Below the pieces are notes generated by a model, which did not search any database, was not told the origin of the DNA, and saw only the letters and a list, made by a program, of their open reading frames with translations. From NCBI RefSeq assembly GCF_026212465.1, contig NC_080056.1, positions 23,972,811 through 24,036,810 of the forward strand: 64,000 bases of DNA, written 5' to 3'. This DNA is from Amaranthus tricolor (taxonomy: Eukaryota > Streptophyta > Magnoliopsida > Caryophyllales > Amaranthaceae). The number at the start of each line of letters is the position of its first letter. Within the stretch, counting starts at the first letter, position 1. This document shows positions 32,804-43,194 of the stretch, piece after piece. A program made the position numbers and the translations under genes.

Positions 32804-34356
32804 TTCTCCCCCACTTCAAAGAAGTTTGCCCTCAAACTCTCATCTTCAAGGTATGGGGACAAATCACCCACATTGAAAGTTGCACCTTTCTTCAAGAGCT
32901 CCGTTAAAGGCGCCATAAGAGTGGAAAAGTTCTTGATGAAGACTCGGTAAAATGAAGCTAGTCCATGAAAACTTCTAACCTCATGAACATCTTTGGGTAC
33001 CTTCCATGTTGAGATAGCTTTCACCTTCTCGGGATCAACCTGTACTCCTTCACTAGAAACAATGTAGCCTACGAAAGAAATACTACTACACATGAAAGTA
33101 CATTTTTCCATTTTTCCATACAATTTATGCTCTCTCAATGCCTCAAGTAAAACTCTCAAATGTATCAAATGCTCATTTTCAGTTTTACTATATAATAGAA
33201 TATCATCTAAATATACAACAATGAATTTATTTAGAAAGGGACGTAATACTTCATTCATGAGTCTCATGAACGAACTAGGAGCATTGCAAAGTCCAAATGG
33301 CATGACAAGCCATTCATATAGACCTTGCTTTGTCTTGAAAGCAGTCTTCCATTCATCTCCTTCACGAATTCTCATTTGATGATAACCACTTCGCAAGTCA
33401 ATTTTACTAAAAACTGTGGCTCCACTTAATTCATCAAGCATGTCTTGTAGCCTTGGCATGGGAAATCTGTATTTGATAGTTATGTTGTTGATGGCACGAC
33501 TATCAATACACATCTTCCAAGTTCCTTCTTTCTTTGGCACCAAAAGGGCAGGCACCGCACATGGACTAAGGCTTTCACGCACATAGCCGTTTTCCATGAG
33601 TTCTTCAACTTGTCTTTGCAACTCCTTAGCTTGCTCGGGATTGCATCTATAGGCTGCCTTGTTTGGTAATGAGGCTCCCGGTACCAAATCAATTGCATGT
33701 TCAGTACCACGAAATGGAGGCAACCCTTTAGGCAAATCATCGGGAAACACATCTGTAAATTCTTTAAGCAAGTTTCTCAACAGAATAGAGTTAGTCACAT
33801 GAGAAACATCATCAACAATGGGCTTTATAATAAGCAAAAATCCTCCTCCCTCTATCACGCATTCTTCCTTAAACTCCTTCCTAAACATAAGGAAGTTTGG
33901 TTTCTTTTCCACCATAGGTTCAACCTTAGGGGGCAAAGGTAACAACCTAATCTTCTTTCCTAATTTGTTAGTGACCGTATAGACATTAGAAACACCATCA
34001 TGAATAGCTTTTCTATCAAATTTCCATGGTCTACCAAGCAAAATATGACACGCACTCATAGGTAAAACATCACACCAACATTCATCATAAAAATTTCCTA
34101 TAGTGAATGAAACTAGTGCTTGTTTCTTAACCTTTAAACCGATGTCATTATCCAGCCAATTTAACTTGTAAGGTTTAGCATGATTTCGTGTAGGTAATTT
34201 AAGCTTACTTACAAGTTCAGTTGAGGCCACATCCGTGCATGATCCTCCATCAACAATCACATCAAAAACCTTGTCTTGAACCTTGCATCTAGTATGAAAA
34301 AGGTTCTCTCTTTGTTGCATATCTTTGAGAGGTTCGGAATGTAGAAGTCTTCTCAC
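32632..34356 (-). pseudogene. Gypsy pol: protease and RT, with RNase H and integrase deleted
   Basis: 574 codons open from GTG at 34356, in the same frame as gag and separated from it by one TAA at 34383-34381. Protease is marked by VIVDGGSCTDVAS. RT contains [54 protein letters not shown] and the active site VVYLDDILLYSK, with the HGLASFYRVFIKNFSTL connection block. After LTELLKKGATF the reading jumps straight to a C-terminal tail (NVGDLSPYLEDESLRANFFE), skipping about two domains. The deletion keeps the frame, and the ORF ends inside the 3' LTR. RT motifs look intact, but replication would need help in trans. Confidence 0.88.
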
Positions 34357-34380
34357 AACACCACATAATGGAGCGTCATT

Positions 34381-35415
34381 TTATTCAGCACCATATTCCT
34401 CATATTCCTCCTCCTCTTCCTCTTCTTCGGAACCCCACTCTCCTTCTTGAGTAGTAAGTGTATTCCGTTTTGGACATTCACTAGCAATATGTCCTTTTTC
34501 ATGAAACTTGTAACAAGTTCTTTTGGATTCATCTTTCTTGAAATATGGTTTTCCTCCATAAGTTTTCAAATGGTTAGTAGGAACAGTTGATTTAGAAGGG
34601 CTAGGAAAAGAATCAACTTTTCCCGCGGAAGAGAACGCTCTAAAAGGGGGTCTTGGAGCATTGTTTGGTTTCTCCTCTTTGTTTTGTGCTTCAACCTTCC
34701 TAGCAGCCTTCACAACCTCATCATAAGTGGAATAAGGTAGAAGATCCACCTTATTAGAGATTGGTTTAGAAAGCCCCTTTGTGAAACGCGCAATTTTGAG
34801 TGGTTCCTTCTCTTGTATGTCACACACCAAGCTAAGCTTCTCAAACTCATGCACATATTCATCAATATTACGCTCACCTTGATTTAGGCGAGTTAATTTG
34901 ACATATTGATCCTGCACATATTCACGTGGGACCCAACGTTGCTCCATTTTCTTCTTGAGTTTTTCCCAAGATGCAATCTTTTCTTTCCCTTCTCTCCTTC
35001 TCTTGGCTTTGAGGTTATCATACCAAAGCCCAGCAAGTTTTGTCAATTTAAGAGTAGCCATTTTACAACTCTTATCATCATCATAATTTTTATACTCAAA
35101 AATATTCTCTAATCTTCGTACCCAATCATAAAAAACCTCCAGATCACTATAACCATCAAATTCAGGATGGTCTAGTTTGAAACTTCTATCTTCTTGATTG
35201 TTACGAAAATGGGACTCGCCATGGGTGGGAGTGGAATTCTCTAATTCCTCTACCCTTCTACCCACTCTAAGCAACGTCTCTCCAATGGCATCCATCCTTG
35301 TTTCATGCCTCTTCATTCCATCATGCATTACATGAAGTTGATCCACGATTACTTTTAACATTTCGGCATTGGACTGATTATCACCCATGCTGCGTTTTAA
35401 CGAGTTTAATCTCAT
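34381..35415 (-). CDS. gag: Gypsy gag with CCHC knuckle
   Basis: 344 residues. The N-terminus (MRLNSLKRSMGDNQSNAEML) overlaps the region just inside the PBS; a likely start is the internal Met at MGDNQSN. A coiled region precedes a Retrotrans_gag domain (FDGYSDLEVFYDWVRRLENI, WEKLKKKMEQRWVPREYVQD, NIDEYVHEFEKLSLVCDI). A zinc knuckle CYKFHEKGHIASEC lies near residue 305, with Phe-His where Cys is usual at the second ligand, and an acidic EEEEEEEYEEYG tail follows. It would form the particle shell. A single TAA ends it where related elements read on into protease, so the stop is probably a recent mutation. Confidence 0.85.
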   Translation of the reverse strand: MRLNSLKRSMGDNQSNAEMLKVIVDQLHVMHDGMKRHETRMDAIGETLLRVGRRVEELENSTPTHGESHFRNNQEDRSFKLDHPEFDGYSDLEVFYDWVRRLENIFEYKNYDDDKSCKMATLKLTKLAGLWYDNLKAKRRREGKEKIASWEKLKKKMEQRWVPREYVQDQYVKLTRLNQGERNIDEYVHEFEKLSLVCDIQEKEPLKIARFTKGLSKPISNKVDLLPYSTYDEVVKAARKVEAQNKEEKPNNAPRPPFRAFSSAGKVDSFPSPSKSTVPTNHLKTYGGKPYFKKDESKRTCYKFHEKGHIASECPKRNTLTTQEGEWGSEEEEEEEEYEEYGAE

Positions 35416-35427
35416 TCAACACGATTT

Positions 35428-35440
35428 GGCTCTGATACCA
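35428..35440 (-). other. Primer-binding site, perfect tRNA-iMet
   Basis: The minus strand reads TGGTATCAGAGCC two bases after the 5' LTR end (35443), an exact match to the plant initiator-Met PBS. Confidence 0.92.
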
Positions 35441-35442
35441 AC

Positions 35443-36216
35443 TGATGTGGAAGTGTAATGGGACCATTTTAGAGTGTATGAGTTAGCTTAAGAACAAGCT
35501 CAACAAGGAACGAAACAAGAGAACACCCACACAACTTAGAAACTTATTCTAGATTGCATGGTTTCTTTGAGCAGCAAAAATTCACTAAGTATTTTAAACT
35601 CTCAAAGCTTTTACTCTCAAACACTAAGTAATAAGAATAAAAGGGGCGTGCAACACAAAGTAAGCACAAAGAAATTCACAAAGAAAATCAGAATTTTGTT
35701 TTCAATCTCACTTGCCTAAAATGCATGGCAATGAGTTCCTTTTATACTAAAAATAATGCAAGTGTTACAAGCCTTCAAGGAACCTTTCAACTTCCCCCTT
35801 ACAAAATCAGAAAACAAAGCATTGCTAGAATTAAGCCTTTTTAATGTTAAGCATTAAGGCTAATAATGACCCCTTATTAATAGCTATTTAAACAGCAAAT
35901 TAAGGCTAATTCTACTTTGAACCGTCCATATTCTCCTAAAATAAACTCTTGCATTTCTCCTAAAAAAAAAACTCTCATTTAAGCATTAAAGCTAGAATTC
36001 AAGTTGCTGGTTGTATTCAACTTCCCATTTCAGGCAATTGTGCCTTATTCAACTTCCCATTTAAGGCAAGTAATAAAGGATTGCTTTGAAGAGAATCCCA
36101 CGAAATTAGCAGCCATTTGCTTGACATTTGCGTGGCTAAGTAAAGCATGGACCGTAGCTTGTGTTGTAGGAACCGTAACTTGATGATCTTGGACTTTGTG
36201 GACTGAATTCTCATCA
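35443..36216 (-). repeat. 5' LTR of the internally deleted gypsy element
   Basis: 774 bp, aligned without gaps to 32030-32803. Differences include GGGACCATTTT versus GGGAATGTTTT near the PBS-side edge and seven further single-base changes. Confidence 0.93.
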
Positions 36217-36413
36217 GCTTAAGTGTTGCTTTTGCAAACCTAAATATTTTGTCAAATATTTAAGTATGGTAGTGATATTTTGTCAATGTAATGGAGCACA
36301 CAGCAGTGATATTTTGCCAAATATTTTGTAAAGCAATATATTAGGAAATGGGATCCAATTTCATTACATTAATTGTCTTACATTGTTGTAGAATTTTCAT
36401 TACATTGTACTAA

Positions 36414-36885
36414 TCATGTTAACATAAATAAGAAGATTACAAATAATAACCATGATGCAAAAAGCACAAATCCTAAAGCTTTTGTTGCATTAATTTGTTT
36501 AGCAAGTTCAATCTTCAACAAAGCTTCACTCCCCTTCAATATTTGTTTCTTCATCTTTAATTTGTCAATTTTCTCAAGTAAAATAGAATTTTGTTCTTCC
36601 AAACAATATGCTCCTCTAATTGCTTCCGACTTGATTACATCATCCTCCCCCTTGAAAAATTTGCAATTTAAGTCCTATAAACAAAATACAATCAAAATTA
36701 GCTAAACTAAATTACTTTACTAAAATAAATCATAACCACAAAAAATTAAACCATAACTTACAGGGCAAAGACCACAACCATAAAATCGATGCCCAACTCT
36801 AGAACCTTTTCTAGCACTTTGCATATTTTGCTAGAACACCATGTTCACATTTAGGGCTTTCCCTTGCAATTGACCTTCTTGATGT
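36414..36885 (-). pseudogene. GRF-type zinc-finger protein with C-terminal membrane segment, two exons, frameshifted
   Basis: Read on the minus strand, exon 1 starts with ATG near 36918 (MKSITTSHSSTSRRS) and carries CEHGVLAKYA. A one-base frame change leads into GSRVGHRFYGCGLCP, so together they give the C-x-H..GHRFYGC layout of a GRF zinc finger. An intron follows with GTAAGT near 36767 and TTTATAG near 36676. Exon 2 gives DLNCKFFKGEDD, a coiled-coil segment (EEQNSILLEKIDKLKMKKQI) and a C-terminal membrane helix (GFVLFASWLLFVIFLFMLT) ending at 36414. Genes of this type are often found in plant MULEs, which fits the neighbouring transposase in the opposite orientation. Exon 1 is broken, so I call it a pseudogene. 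Confidence 0.7.
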
Positions 36886-37500
36886 TGAAGAATGAGATGT
36901 GGTAATGCTCTTCATAGCATAAGACAGATGAAAAAAAAAAAACAGATTTTGTTGCTAATTTTTTCAGTTTTAATGGAGGATTTGGGGGTGGGGGTTTTAA
37001 TGGAGAAAAGAATTCATGGTAAAATGAGGAAGAAGCTGGGTTAAACATAAGCTACAACAACCTTATCGAAACAATAGGTAAAAATGGAATCAACAACACT
37101 CCAGGTAAATTGATACAATACATGGGATTATTCATGGTTAATCGATAACTGAGATTATTGTAGGAAAATCGTTAATAGGTTGGATTATTCTGGGTAAATT
37201 TTTCTAAATATAATCACATTGAGTACAATACAAAATATAATATAATGTACGTAATATATACAACTGTTCAAAGTGAAACGAAATATAACTATAATATATA
37301 AATATGTCAGAAAATTTGATAAAATCATGTATCACAAATAGACTAACACTTTATGATAAAGAAAATAAACAATCTCAACACTGCCAACTCGCGTATGTTA
37401 ATTTCCACATCAGAGAACTTACATGGAAAAGAATAAAACTGATTGGCAGTTTGGACGTGGAATTAACATACCGTGGACAATACAGCACAGCATCTCTTAA
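36886..37500. other. Intergenic AT-rich stretch between MULE-related DNA and the HR-like gene
   Basis: Apart from the 5' end of the GRF exon, it holds near-repeated phrases (GGTAAATTGATAC, GGGATTATTC, GGATTATTCTGGGTAAATT at 37105-37200) that could be the edge of the MULE. A matching inverted end on the left was not found. Short frames at 37304-37575 are not convincing. Confidence 0.4.
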
Positions 37501-37516
37501 ATTGTCACTCCAAAAA

Positions 37517-37700
37517 TATAAATAAAATTTAAATTGGTTTTCTCCTTGTGTAAAAGTCAGAATCTGGAAAACCATTCCTGGTATTTACGTTTGAAATCTA
37601 AGCGGCAATTTCTTAGTTTCTCTCACTCTCTCTCTCTCTCTTTGAATCTCTGTCTTGTGTCGTACGTCTAGATCGAGGTACTTTAAGTGAGAGATAAAAA
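37517..37700 (+). promoter_or_regulatory. Candidate core promoter and 5' UTR of the HR-like gene
   Basis: A TATAAATA box lies at 37517-37524, 177 bp before the ATG. A CT-rich tract (CTCACTCTCTCTCTCTCTCTTTG, 37619-37645), typical of plant 5' UTRs, follows, and the ATG context is AAAAAATGGCG. The start of transcription would be near 37550; this is inferred from spacing only. Confidence 0.5.
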
Positions 37701-40649
37701 ATGGCGTTTATGTCGTTCGTTGGAAGAGTATTGTTCGTCTCTGTCTTCATCCTCTCTGCTTGGCAAGAGTGAGTTTTAAATTTATCATTAACTGTTCTCA
37801 TTATTGAACTGATTCTTACCTTTATTTCAACAGATCTGGTTCTTGTTACTCATCTTTCTCTTTTTATCTATTCTTTTAGTGCTAGATTGTGACCCAATTA
37901 ATTGCATCTAGGGTTTTTCAAGTGGTGTAACTTTTATTTTTATTTTGAGGAATTTCGATTTTTTTTATATTTACTTCGAAACTTAAAGCTTCCTTGTTGA
38001 TTGCTTTTGATGTTGATCTATACTTGATTTGGAGCTTCATTATTTTTTATCAATTTAATTTTACTTTGTGTTACATTTCCTTCTTATTGTTAATGTAGCC
38101 GACTACCAGTTTGATTTTACTGAAAGTAGAGGCTTAAATTGTTTTATCGATTAATTAAAGTTTAAATTAGGTTTATATCATCAGCCGTGCACAAATTCAA
38201 CTCATTTTGAATTAGACTTGAGCTTCTGCTTCGATAGATAACTGAGGAGAAACAGATCAACAATCTATCTTTTATATAAAAATTAGAACAAACTTTTATT
38301 TTCTCATCAAATCATAGGTGTTAACTCCTCAAAACTTGCATAAGACCATAAAGCCTTCTAGGGATGCAACTATAGATTATTATACTTCAAATCTATGTTA
38401 CTTATGTCAGATATTGGTACGTGTCTAGATTTAAGAGCCATATCATGTCCAATCATCAAGGATTAGACACGAGTACGTGAATCAAAATGAATAGTCCGAG
38501 TAATATAGCCTCAAATGTAATATTAAGATTATCACATGATTTATATCACAAGGGACAATATGAGGTTTATGAATTGTTCCCATCTGGAATCGTAGGATAC
38601 AATTAATTAAGTCTGTTGTTAGTTGAATGATTAGTCTCAAAAAGATTAAGCTGCTGGTGACATTTGTTCTTACTATCTAGTATCTATGTTCTTGCAGTAG
38701 GACCACCTTGATGACAATATTTTCACAGGGACTTTTTTGACGTCCAAGTTAATGAGAATCTCAAATGAGTTGTAAGCTCTATTCCCTATTCCAAGCGCAC
38801 AGTGGCTCTTAGGTCGGAGGAACCGTATTAGAGTTTGTTTGGTCCATAAGGCCTAAAATATTCTCTTATCTCATAAGAATCAATGAAGAAATTAACATCA
38901 AAAATGATTGTTTGATATAAATGAAGTTCGTTTGCAATGAATATTTGCTCATGAGAGAAGTTTCAGTTTAATAATAGAATTTTCGGTTGAAATTATGATT
39001 CCTTTAAAATAATATAGTGAGGTGGTATTTATATCTCATCTTAAAATTATGATCTATAAGTGAATGTATGAATTGTCTTGGAGAAATGCCGTTGTCTATC
39101 TTATGGTAGGTTTCTTCGTAGAGTCAACTATAACATCTCTTGTGGCCATTCCCCATTGGTTGTACAATAGTGCATTTAATACAAGGAACAATTTTTTCTC
39201 GTTATAGGAGGTGCCCCTTAGTAATTGTTTTTTTGCAAAAGGTGTAATTCATTTTAATCATTAAAGTGGGTAGAGTACAGTGGAGTAATTTTCTTACCAA
39301 GTATATTTCTACTTCATTTGTTTATGCCTTTTTATTTCTATATTATAGATCACGTTTGTCACGCAAACTATTTGACAAATTTCATCAAGTTTAAAATTCT
39401 TAAAAGTTAAACAATCAACATTGTTATTAGTTAAAGAAAATAAGAATAAATTTTTCGATCTTAAAAATAAAGATTGAGATTATATTTCTTCTAATACTAA
39501 TTTCTAAATGTCAATCATTTAAAATTAATAACAAGGCTTAATAGATAAAACATAGTTTGCAGATTTCAACTTCAAGTGTCACTGCATTAGCACCAATTCC
39601 ACTTCGATGTGTATCTCTGCCCTTTTTCATTCTTCTACTTAGTTCCTGCACATTACACTAACATATATACCTAAAGTAGAGGCACAATTCTTCTTTTCTT
39701 CTATTACTTTGGGCAGTTGTGCTTCCAATGACCAATCTCATTGCAATGGAAGCACGTGAGCTCTACAACTATCTTAGGCTTCTTGGTATTTTTAGTTCAG
39801 GGTGATTCATTTGTTATGTCTTTTTCTTTGCCTTTTCCTTTCGTAGCCTGTGTGGACATATCTTTCTTGAACTTAGTAGTGTTTTTAACTGGCATCACAT
39901 CCTTAAGGAGCTGTATCATTTCTGTGGATTGTAGAAGTATTGGTTTTGTAACACTATTATCCTGTATCATTTCTGTAGATTCAATGACTTTGGTGGTGAT
40001 GGTGGGCCAGCAGCTAGGGCTTTGCATCCCAAGTTTAACGTTTTCTCAAAACACGTGGTGCTGCACGCTGGGGTTAAACTTCCTCCAGTTGAGGTACCCA
40101 AGTTGTCTTTAGAAGATTTACGTTTTTTGTTTCATTCATTTACTTGTACATTGTTATTCACAGATGAAACACTTAATTGCTGCTTCAATTGCTTTGAAGG
40201 GAGTTGGGAGTCTTCTTTTCATAGTAGGAAGCTCTTTTGGAGCTTATCTTTTGGTAAGTGGATATCAGGGTTTTTTGGGAAGTCCTTGGCAGTAACGCAA
40301 TAGTTTTAGATTGTCATAATTCTGTTTGCTTTTTTCCATATAGATTTTGCATCAGGTGCTTGCTACTCCTATATTGTATGACTTCTACAACTACGATCCT
40401 GACCACAAGGAATTTGCCCAACTCTTTGTAAAATTTACTCAGGTTAGTTATCAAAAATCATGTGTACGTAGTTCTATGTTGGATTTGTTGCTTTTCAACA
40501 AAATACTATTTTCCAGTATTTCTAATTACTGTAAGCTGTTTAAGCAGAGCTTGTCATCGATTGGCGCCTTGCTTTTGTTTATTGGTATGAAGAACTCTAT
40601 GCCAAGAAGACAACTAAAGAAGAAGGCCCCAAAGGCGAAAACAGTGTAA
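37701..40649 (+). CDS. HR-like lesion-inducer (HR_lesion family) membrane protein, five exons, intact
   Basis: Exons at 37701-37768, 39979-40093, 40164-40253, 40344-40442 and 40548-40649 give a 157-residue protein with every intron GT..AG (donors GTGAGT, GTACCC, GTAAGT, GTTAGT). Exon 1 reads MAFMSFVGRVLFVSVFILSA, a membrane segment. Exon 2 reads GGDGGPAARALHPKFNVFSK; exon 3 ALKGVGSLLFIVGSSFGAYL, a second membrane segment; exon 4 ATPILYDFYNYDPDHKEFAQ; exon 5 SIGALLLFIGMKNSMPRRQL, a third. The end, KAKTV, fits a KxKxx ER-retrieval signal. Length, exon pattern and conserved blocks match plant HR-like lesion-inducing proteins, small membrane proteins linked to cell-death phenotypes; their biochemical role is not established. 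The first intron (2,210 bp) carries transposon-derived DNA. It is the only host-type gene in the window that looks intact. Confidence 0.93.
37769..39978 (+). other. First intron of the HR-like gene
   Basis: 2,210 bp with donor GTGAGT and acceptor TTTCTGTAG. AT-rich and mostly featureless from 37769 to 39560. The last 400 bp contain an antisense transposon fragment (see 39560-39965). Confidence 0.8.
39560..39965 (-). pseudogene. Antisense transposon-protein fragment with CCHC knuckle in the intron
   Basis: On the minus strand near 39710-39790 the reading KPKIVVELTCFHCNEIGHWK HNC contains a complete CX2CX4HX4C knuckle. Upstream on the same strand are STEMIQLLKDVMPVKNTTKF and KGKGKEKDITNESP, a basic low-complexity linker. 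Together they resemble the C-terminal part of a MULE/FAR1-type or retroelement protein. It ends within 15 bp of the exon 2 acceptor. CTGTATCATTTCTGT(G/A)GATT occurs twice, at 39911-39930 and 39962-39981, the second copy holding the acceptor. Which family it came from is uncertain. Confidence 0.55.
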
Positions 40650-40936
40650 GAGAAGGAGTTTCGGAGCTCAATATTAGCGGTGGACAAGGACAAACAAATT
40701 TGAATGAGATATTATTATTGCCTTGTTATGGTCGTGATTTTTGTACGCCTTGTATCCATTTCTTTCTGCACTAGTCATTGTTTTTTCTTTATTATGAACA
40801 CAATTATTCTGCCGGTATATTGATTTGTTCTGGCTGGTTTTGTCGATGCAAAATTGAAACACTGATGTCATTAGGATGACAAATGCAATGATATTACTGT
40901 AGCACTTGTCATATCTAGAGTTGGTCATTGGGTATT
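40650..40936 (+). other. 3' UTR and downstream region of the HR-like gene
   Basis: Non-coding and T-rich after the stop codon at 40647-40649, with no canonical AATAAA; AATGAGAT-like elements occur near 40700. A minus-strand frame at 40674-40928 is not convincing. Confidence 0.5.
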
Positions 40937-41629
40937 TACGGTCCGTTTAGTTGGTGGTATTAAAGGGTGATAATTGGAGTAATTTATAGTGTAAAATTTC
41001 ACAAAAAATTTCATGTCATTTTTATGAGATGAAATTTTAATCATAAAAAAGTTTGGTTACAAATTTCTATTGCCACTTTATATTACCTCACTCAATGCTA
41101 ATGCATTGGAATAAATTTTAGGAAGAAAATGAGATAATTGCACATTACAATTCATTAAATTTACAAAACTACATTCTCTAATTTTATGATTAACAAGGTA
41201 CAAAGGTTCTTAAACTAAATCACAAAAAGTACATAATTTAAATTACACATTGTAAATTTAAACTAAAAGAAATCTTCATTTCTTCCTTGATTTCTTCAAC
41301 GTCTTTTGTATGACAATCGATAACAAACAACCCTCTCACCACATGCGCATGCGGATATTAAATCTTTTGTTGACTTTATATTTTAAAAACAAAGATAATA
41401 TGCATTAGTGTTTAAATTAGATTAATTAGCTATAAAAACACAACAATTTGATTTTTAATTAAAACCATTTAAATCTGAAAATGTTTCCCAAATGCAGAGC
41501 CACATAGAGAAATTCAATCATAAAGATACGTGCACAAAATCATGTTCATGTGTGGAGTGACTAAACCATTATTTTCAAATGAATGTCTTGGACTTAGGAT
41601 TTTTCGCATTCAGTATTATTTTTATTGGA
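40937..41629. other. Possible MITE edge and unassigned AT-rich DNA
   Basis: TACGGTCCGTTTAGTTGGTGG at 40937 resembles the GGTCCGTTTGGTTGG-type ends of plant MITEs, and an AT-rich interior follows (GATAATTGGAGTAATTTATAG). A matching inverted end was not found by eye. The rest to 41629 shows no gene or clear element. Confidence 0.35.
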
Positions 41630-41825
41630 ATTATATTTTATGTAAATTAGCATTGAATTGTATATAAGTTGGCATTAGGTTTTGATTTAAATTTGTTTTA
41701 GGTCTTATATTAGTGGACATTAAGTATTATATAATTTGGGACTAAGTCTTATGTAAATTGGTTTTATGTCATATTCAAATTGGAATTAGTCTTATGTAAG
41801 TTGGCATTAGTCCTAATGTCTGTTT
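41630..41825 (+). repeat. Degenerate tandem array of a ~22-bp motif (TATGTAAGTTGGCATTAGTCT)
   Basis: At least six units in succession: TATATAAGTTGGCATTAGGTT, TATATTAGTGGACATTAAGTA, TATATAATTTGGGACTAAGTC, TATGTAAATTGGTTTTATGTC, TATTCAAATTGGAATTAGTC, TATGTAAGTTGGCATTAGTCC. The same motif recurs in the opposite orientation at 43195-43745 and 44680-44935. Confidence 0.75.
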
Positions 41826-41837
41826 CTCCACAATTAG

Positions 41838-42845
41838 GATAAGGATGAAAACGATAGAGGGTGGGATGCTCAAATTATAATCGATCACCTAATATGCGAG
41901 GGGGAGAAAGATCTTCAATTTTTTTACCGGGTTAGGTTAAATGATCAAGGCCAACTTTCGGCTCTTTTATGGTGTGATGGAATGATGAGAGAGGATTACA
42001 AAATTTACGGTGATGTCGTTATATTTGACACAACGTATCGGACTAATCGATACAACTTGATATGTGGTCCTATCGTCGGGATAAATAATCATTGGAACTA
42101 TCATCTTCGGTTGTGCTTTTATAGCGGATGAGAAGGTGGAATCATTTGAGTGGATTTTATCAAACTTCCAAAAACGTAATAACGATAAATCACCAACATC
42201 AATATCACAAATCAAGATGCTGCGATATCAAAGGCAATCAAAAATGTATGTCTTTAAATTACTATATTATTGTAAGCATATATAGGTTATTATGTTCTAA
42301 AATGGTTTGTTACTTATACAAAATAATATAATTTAAATGAATAGGTCTTCGTAGGTTCAAAACATAGACTATGTTTGTGGCACCTATTAAAAAATATTGT
42401 GGGACGATTTAGAGCTTTAAAGTCAAATGTCGACTTCAAAAATGCTTTTCACAAGTGCTTAATGGGTTGTAATAGTGAGATTGGATTCGAAATATGCTGG
42501 AAAAACATGTTAAGCACTTATAAATTGCAAGATAATGAGAAATTCTACAAATTGTTCGGTCGATTATACAACATAAGACACAAATGGTGTACTGGGTTGA
42601 GCAGAGATTTCTTCTCAGTTGGCATCTTATCTTCCCAACGTAGTGAATCAACAAATAACGCATTGGGATTTAATGCAACGAAAACAAGTCTAATGTAGTT
42701 TTACAAAATATTTCAAGAAAAAGTGGAAAGTGAAGGAAAAGGGAGATAGAAGCTGAGTTTTATTGTTCTCGCACAAGACCAAGCTCTAATTTACGAATAT
42801 CTGGTTTGTTAAAGCATGCATCTGATATCTATACTGCAGTTGTCA
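41838..42845 (+). pseudogene. FAR1/FHY3-type (MULE-derived) transposase domain, two exons, frameshifted
   Basis: An acceptor AATTAG precedes DKDENDRGWDAQIIIDHLIC, then FFYRVRLNDQGQLSALLWCD and YKIYGDVVIFDTTYRTNRYN, the signature of the MULE transposase domain in FAR1-related proteins. A frame change near 42095 is followed by IIFGCAFIADEKVESFEWIL and TNQDAAISKAIKN. An intron at 42246-42344 (GTATGT..ATAG) leads to exon 2, VFVGSKHRLCLWHLLKNIVG, then the STYKLQDNEKFYKLF, IRHKWCTGLSRDFFS and GILSSQRSESTNNALGFNAT region. A later frame gives EAEFYCSRTRPSSNLR and LLKHASDIYT. Frame changes make it non-functional. It could be a decayed MULE transposase or a FAR1-related gene; the surrounding elements favour the former. 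Confidence 0.85.
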
Positions 42846-43040
42846 CCGTAATCGCATGATGGCTATTAGGTAGATGCATATTATCCAAGTAGCAGACCCT
42901 CTTGCTTCAAATAGTCGATAACAATTAGCATGTAGTGACTAACCCGTTGATAAGGTATGAAAAACTATAAATTAAAACTAGAAATGTGTTAAAATTTAAC
43001 AAATACTATTTAAAGCACAATTAAAATATACTTAAATTAT
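42846..43040. other. Unassigned gap between convergent MULE pseudogenes
   Basis: Short AT-rich stretch where the plus-strand transposase remnant and the minus-strand Ulp1-like remnant meet. No site recognised. Confidence 0.4.
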
Positions 43041-43194
43041 AATTACCATATTTTGTTTTTAACATCCACAAGAGAGTGAATTTCGGTCCATTCCTTAATG
43101 CTTCGATAATCTCGTCATACACAACACTCTGAGATAAGCCAGCTGTTGTGCCGGCTATATAACTTGCAAGATGAAACTATAACAAACGAAAATA

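Larger units (their letters stand above)
32030..36216 (-). mobile_element. Ty3/gypsy chromovirus (CRM/Reina-like), internally deleted, with paired 774-bp LTRs
   Basis: Paired LTRs of equal length (774 bp) enclose PBS, gag and a pol that stops after RT. The target duplication is ACTTA (32025-32029) versus GCTTA (36217-36221), one mismatch. By eye the two LTRs differ at 10 positions (about 1.3%), so the insertion is fairly young. RNase H and integrase are missing, so the copy is non-autonomous. It sits downstream of the MULE transposase remnant. Confidence 0.93.
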
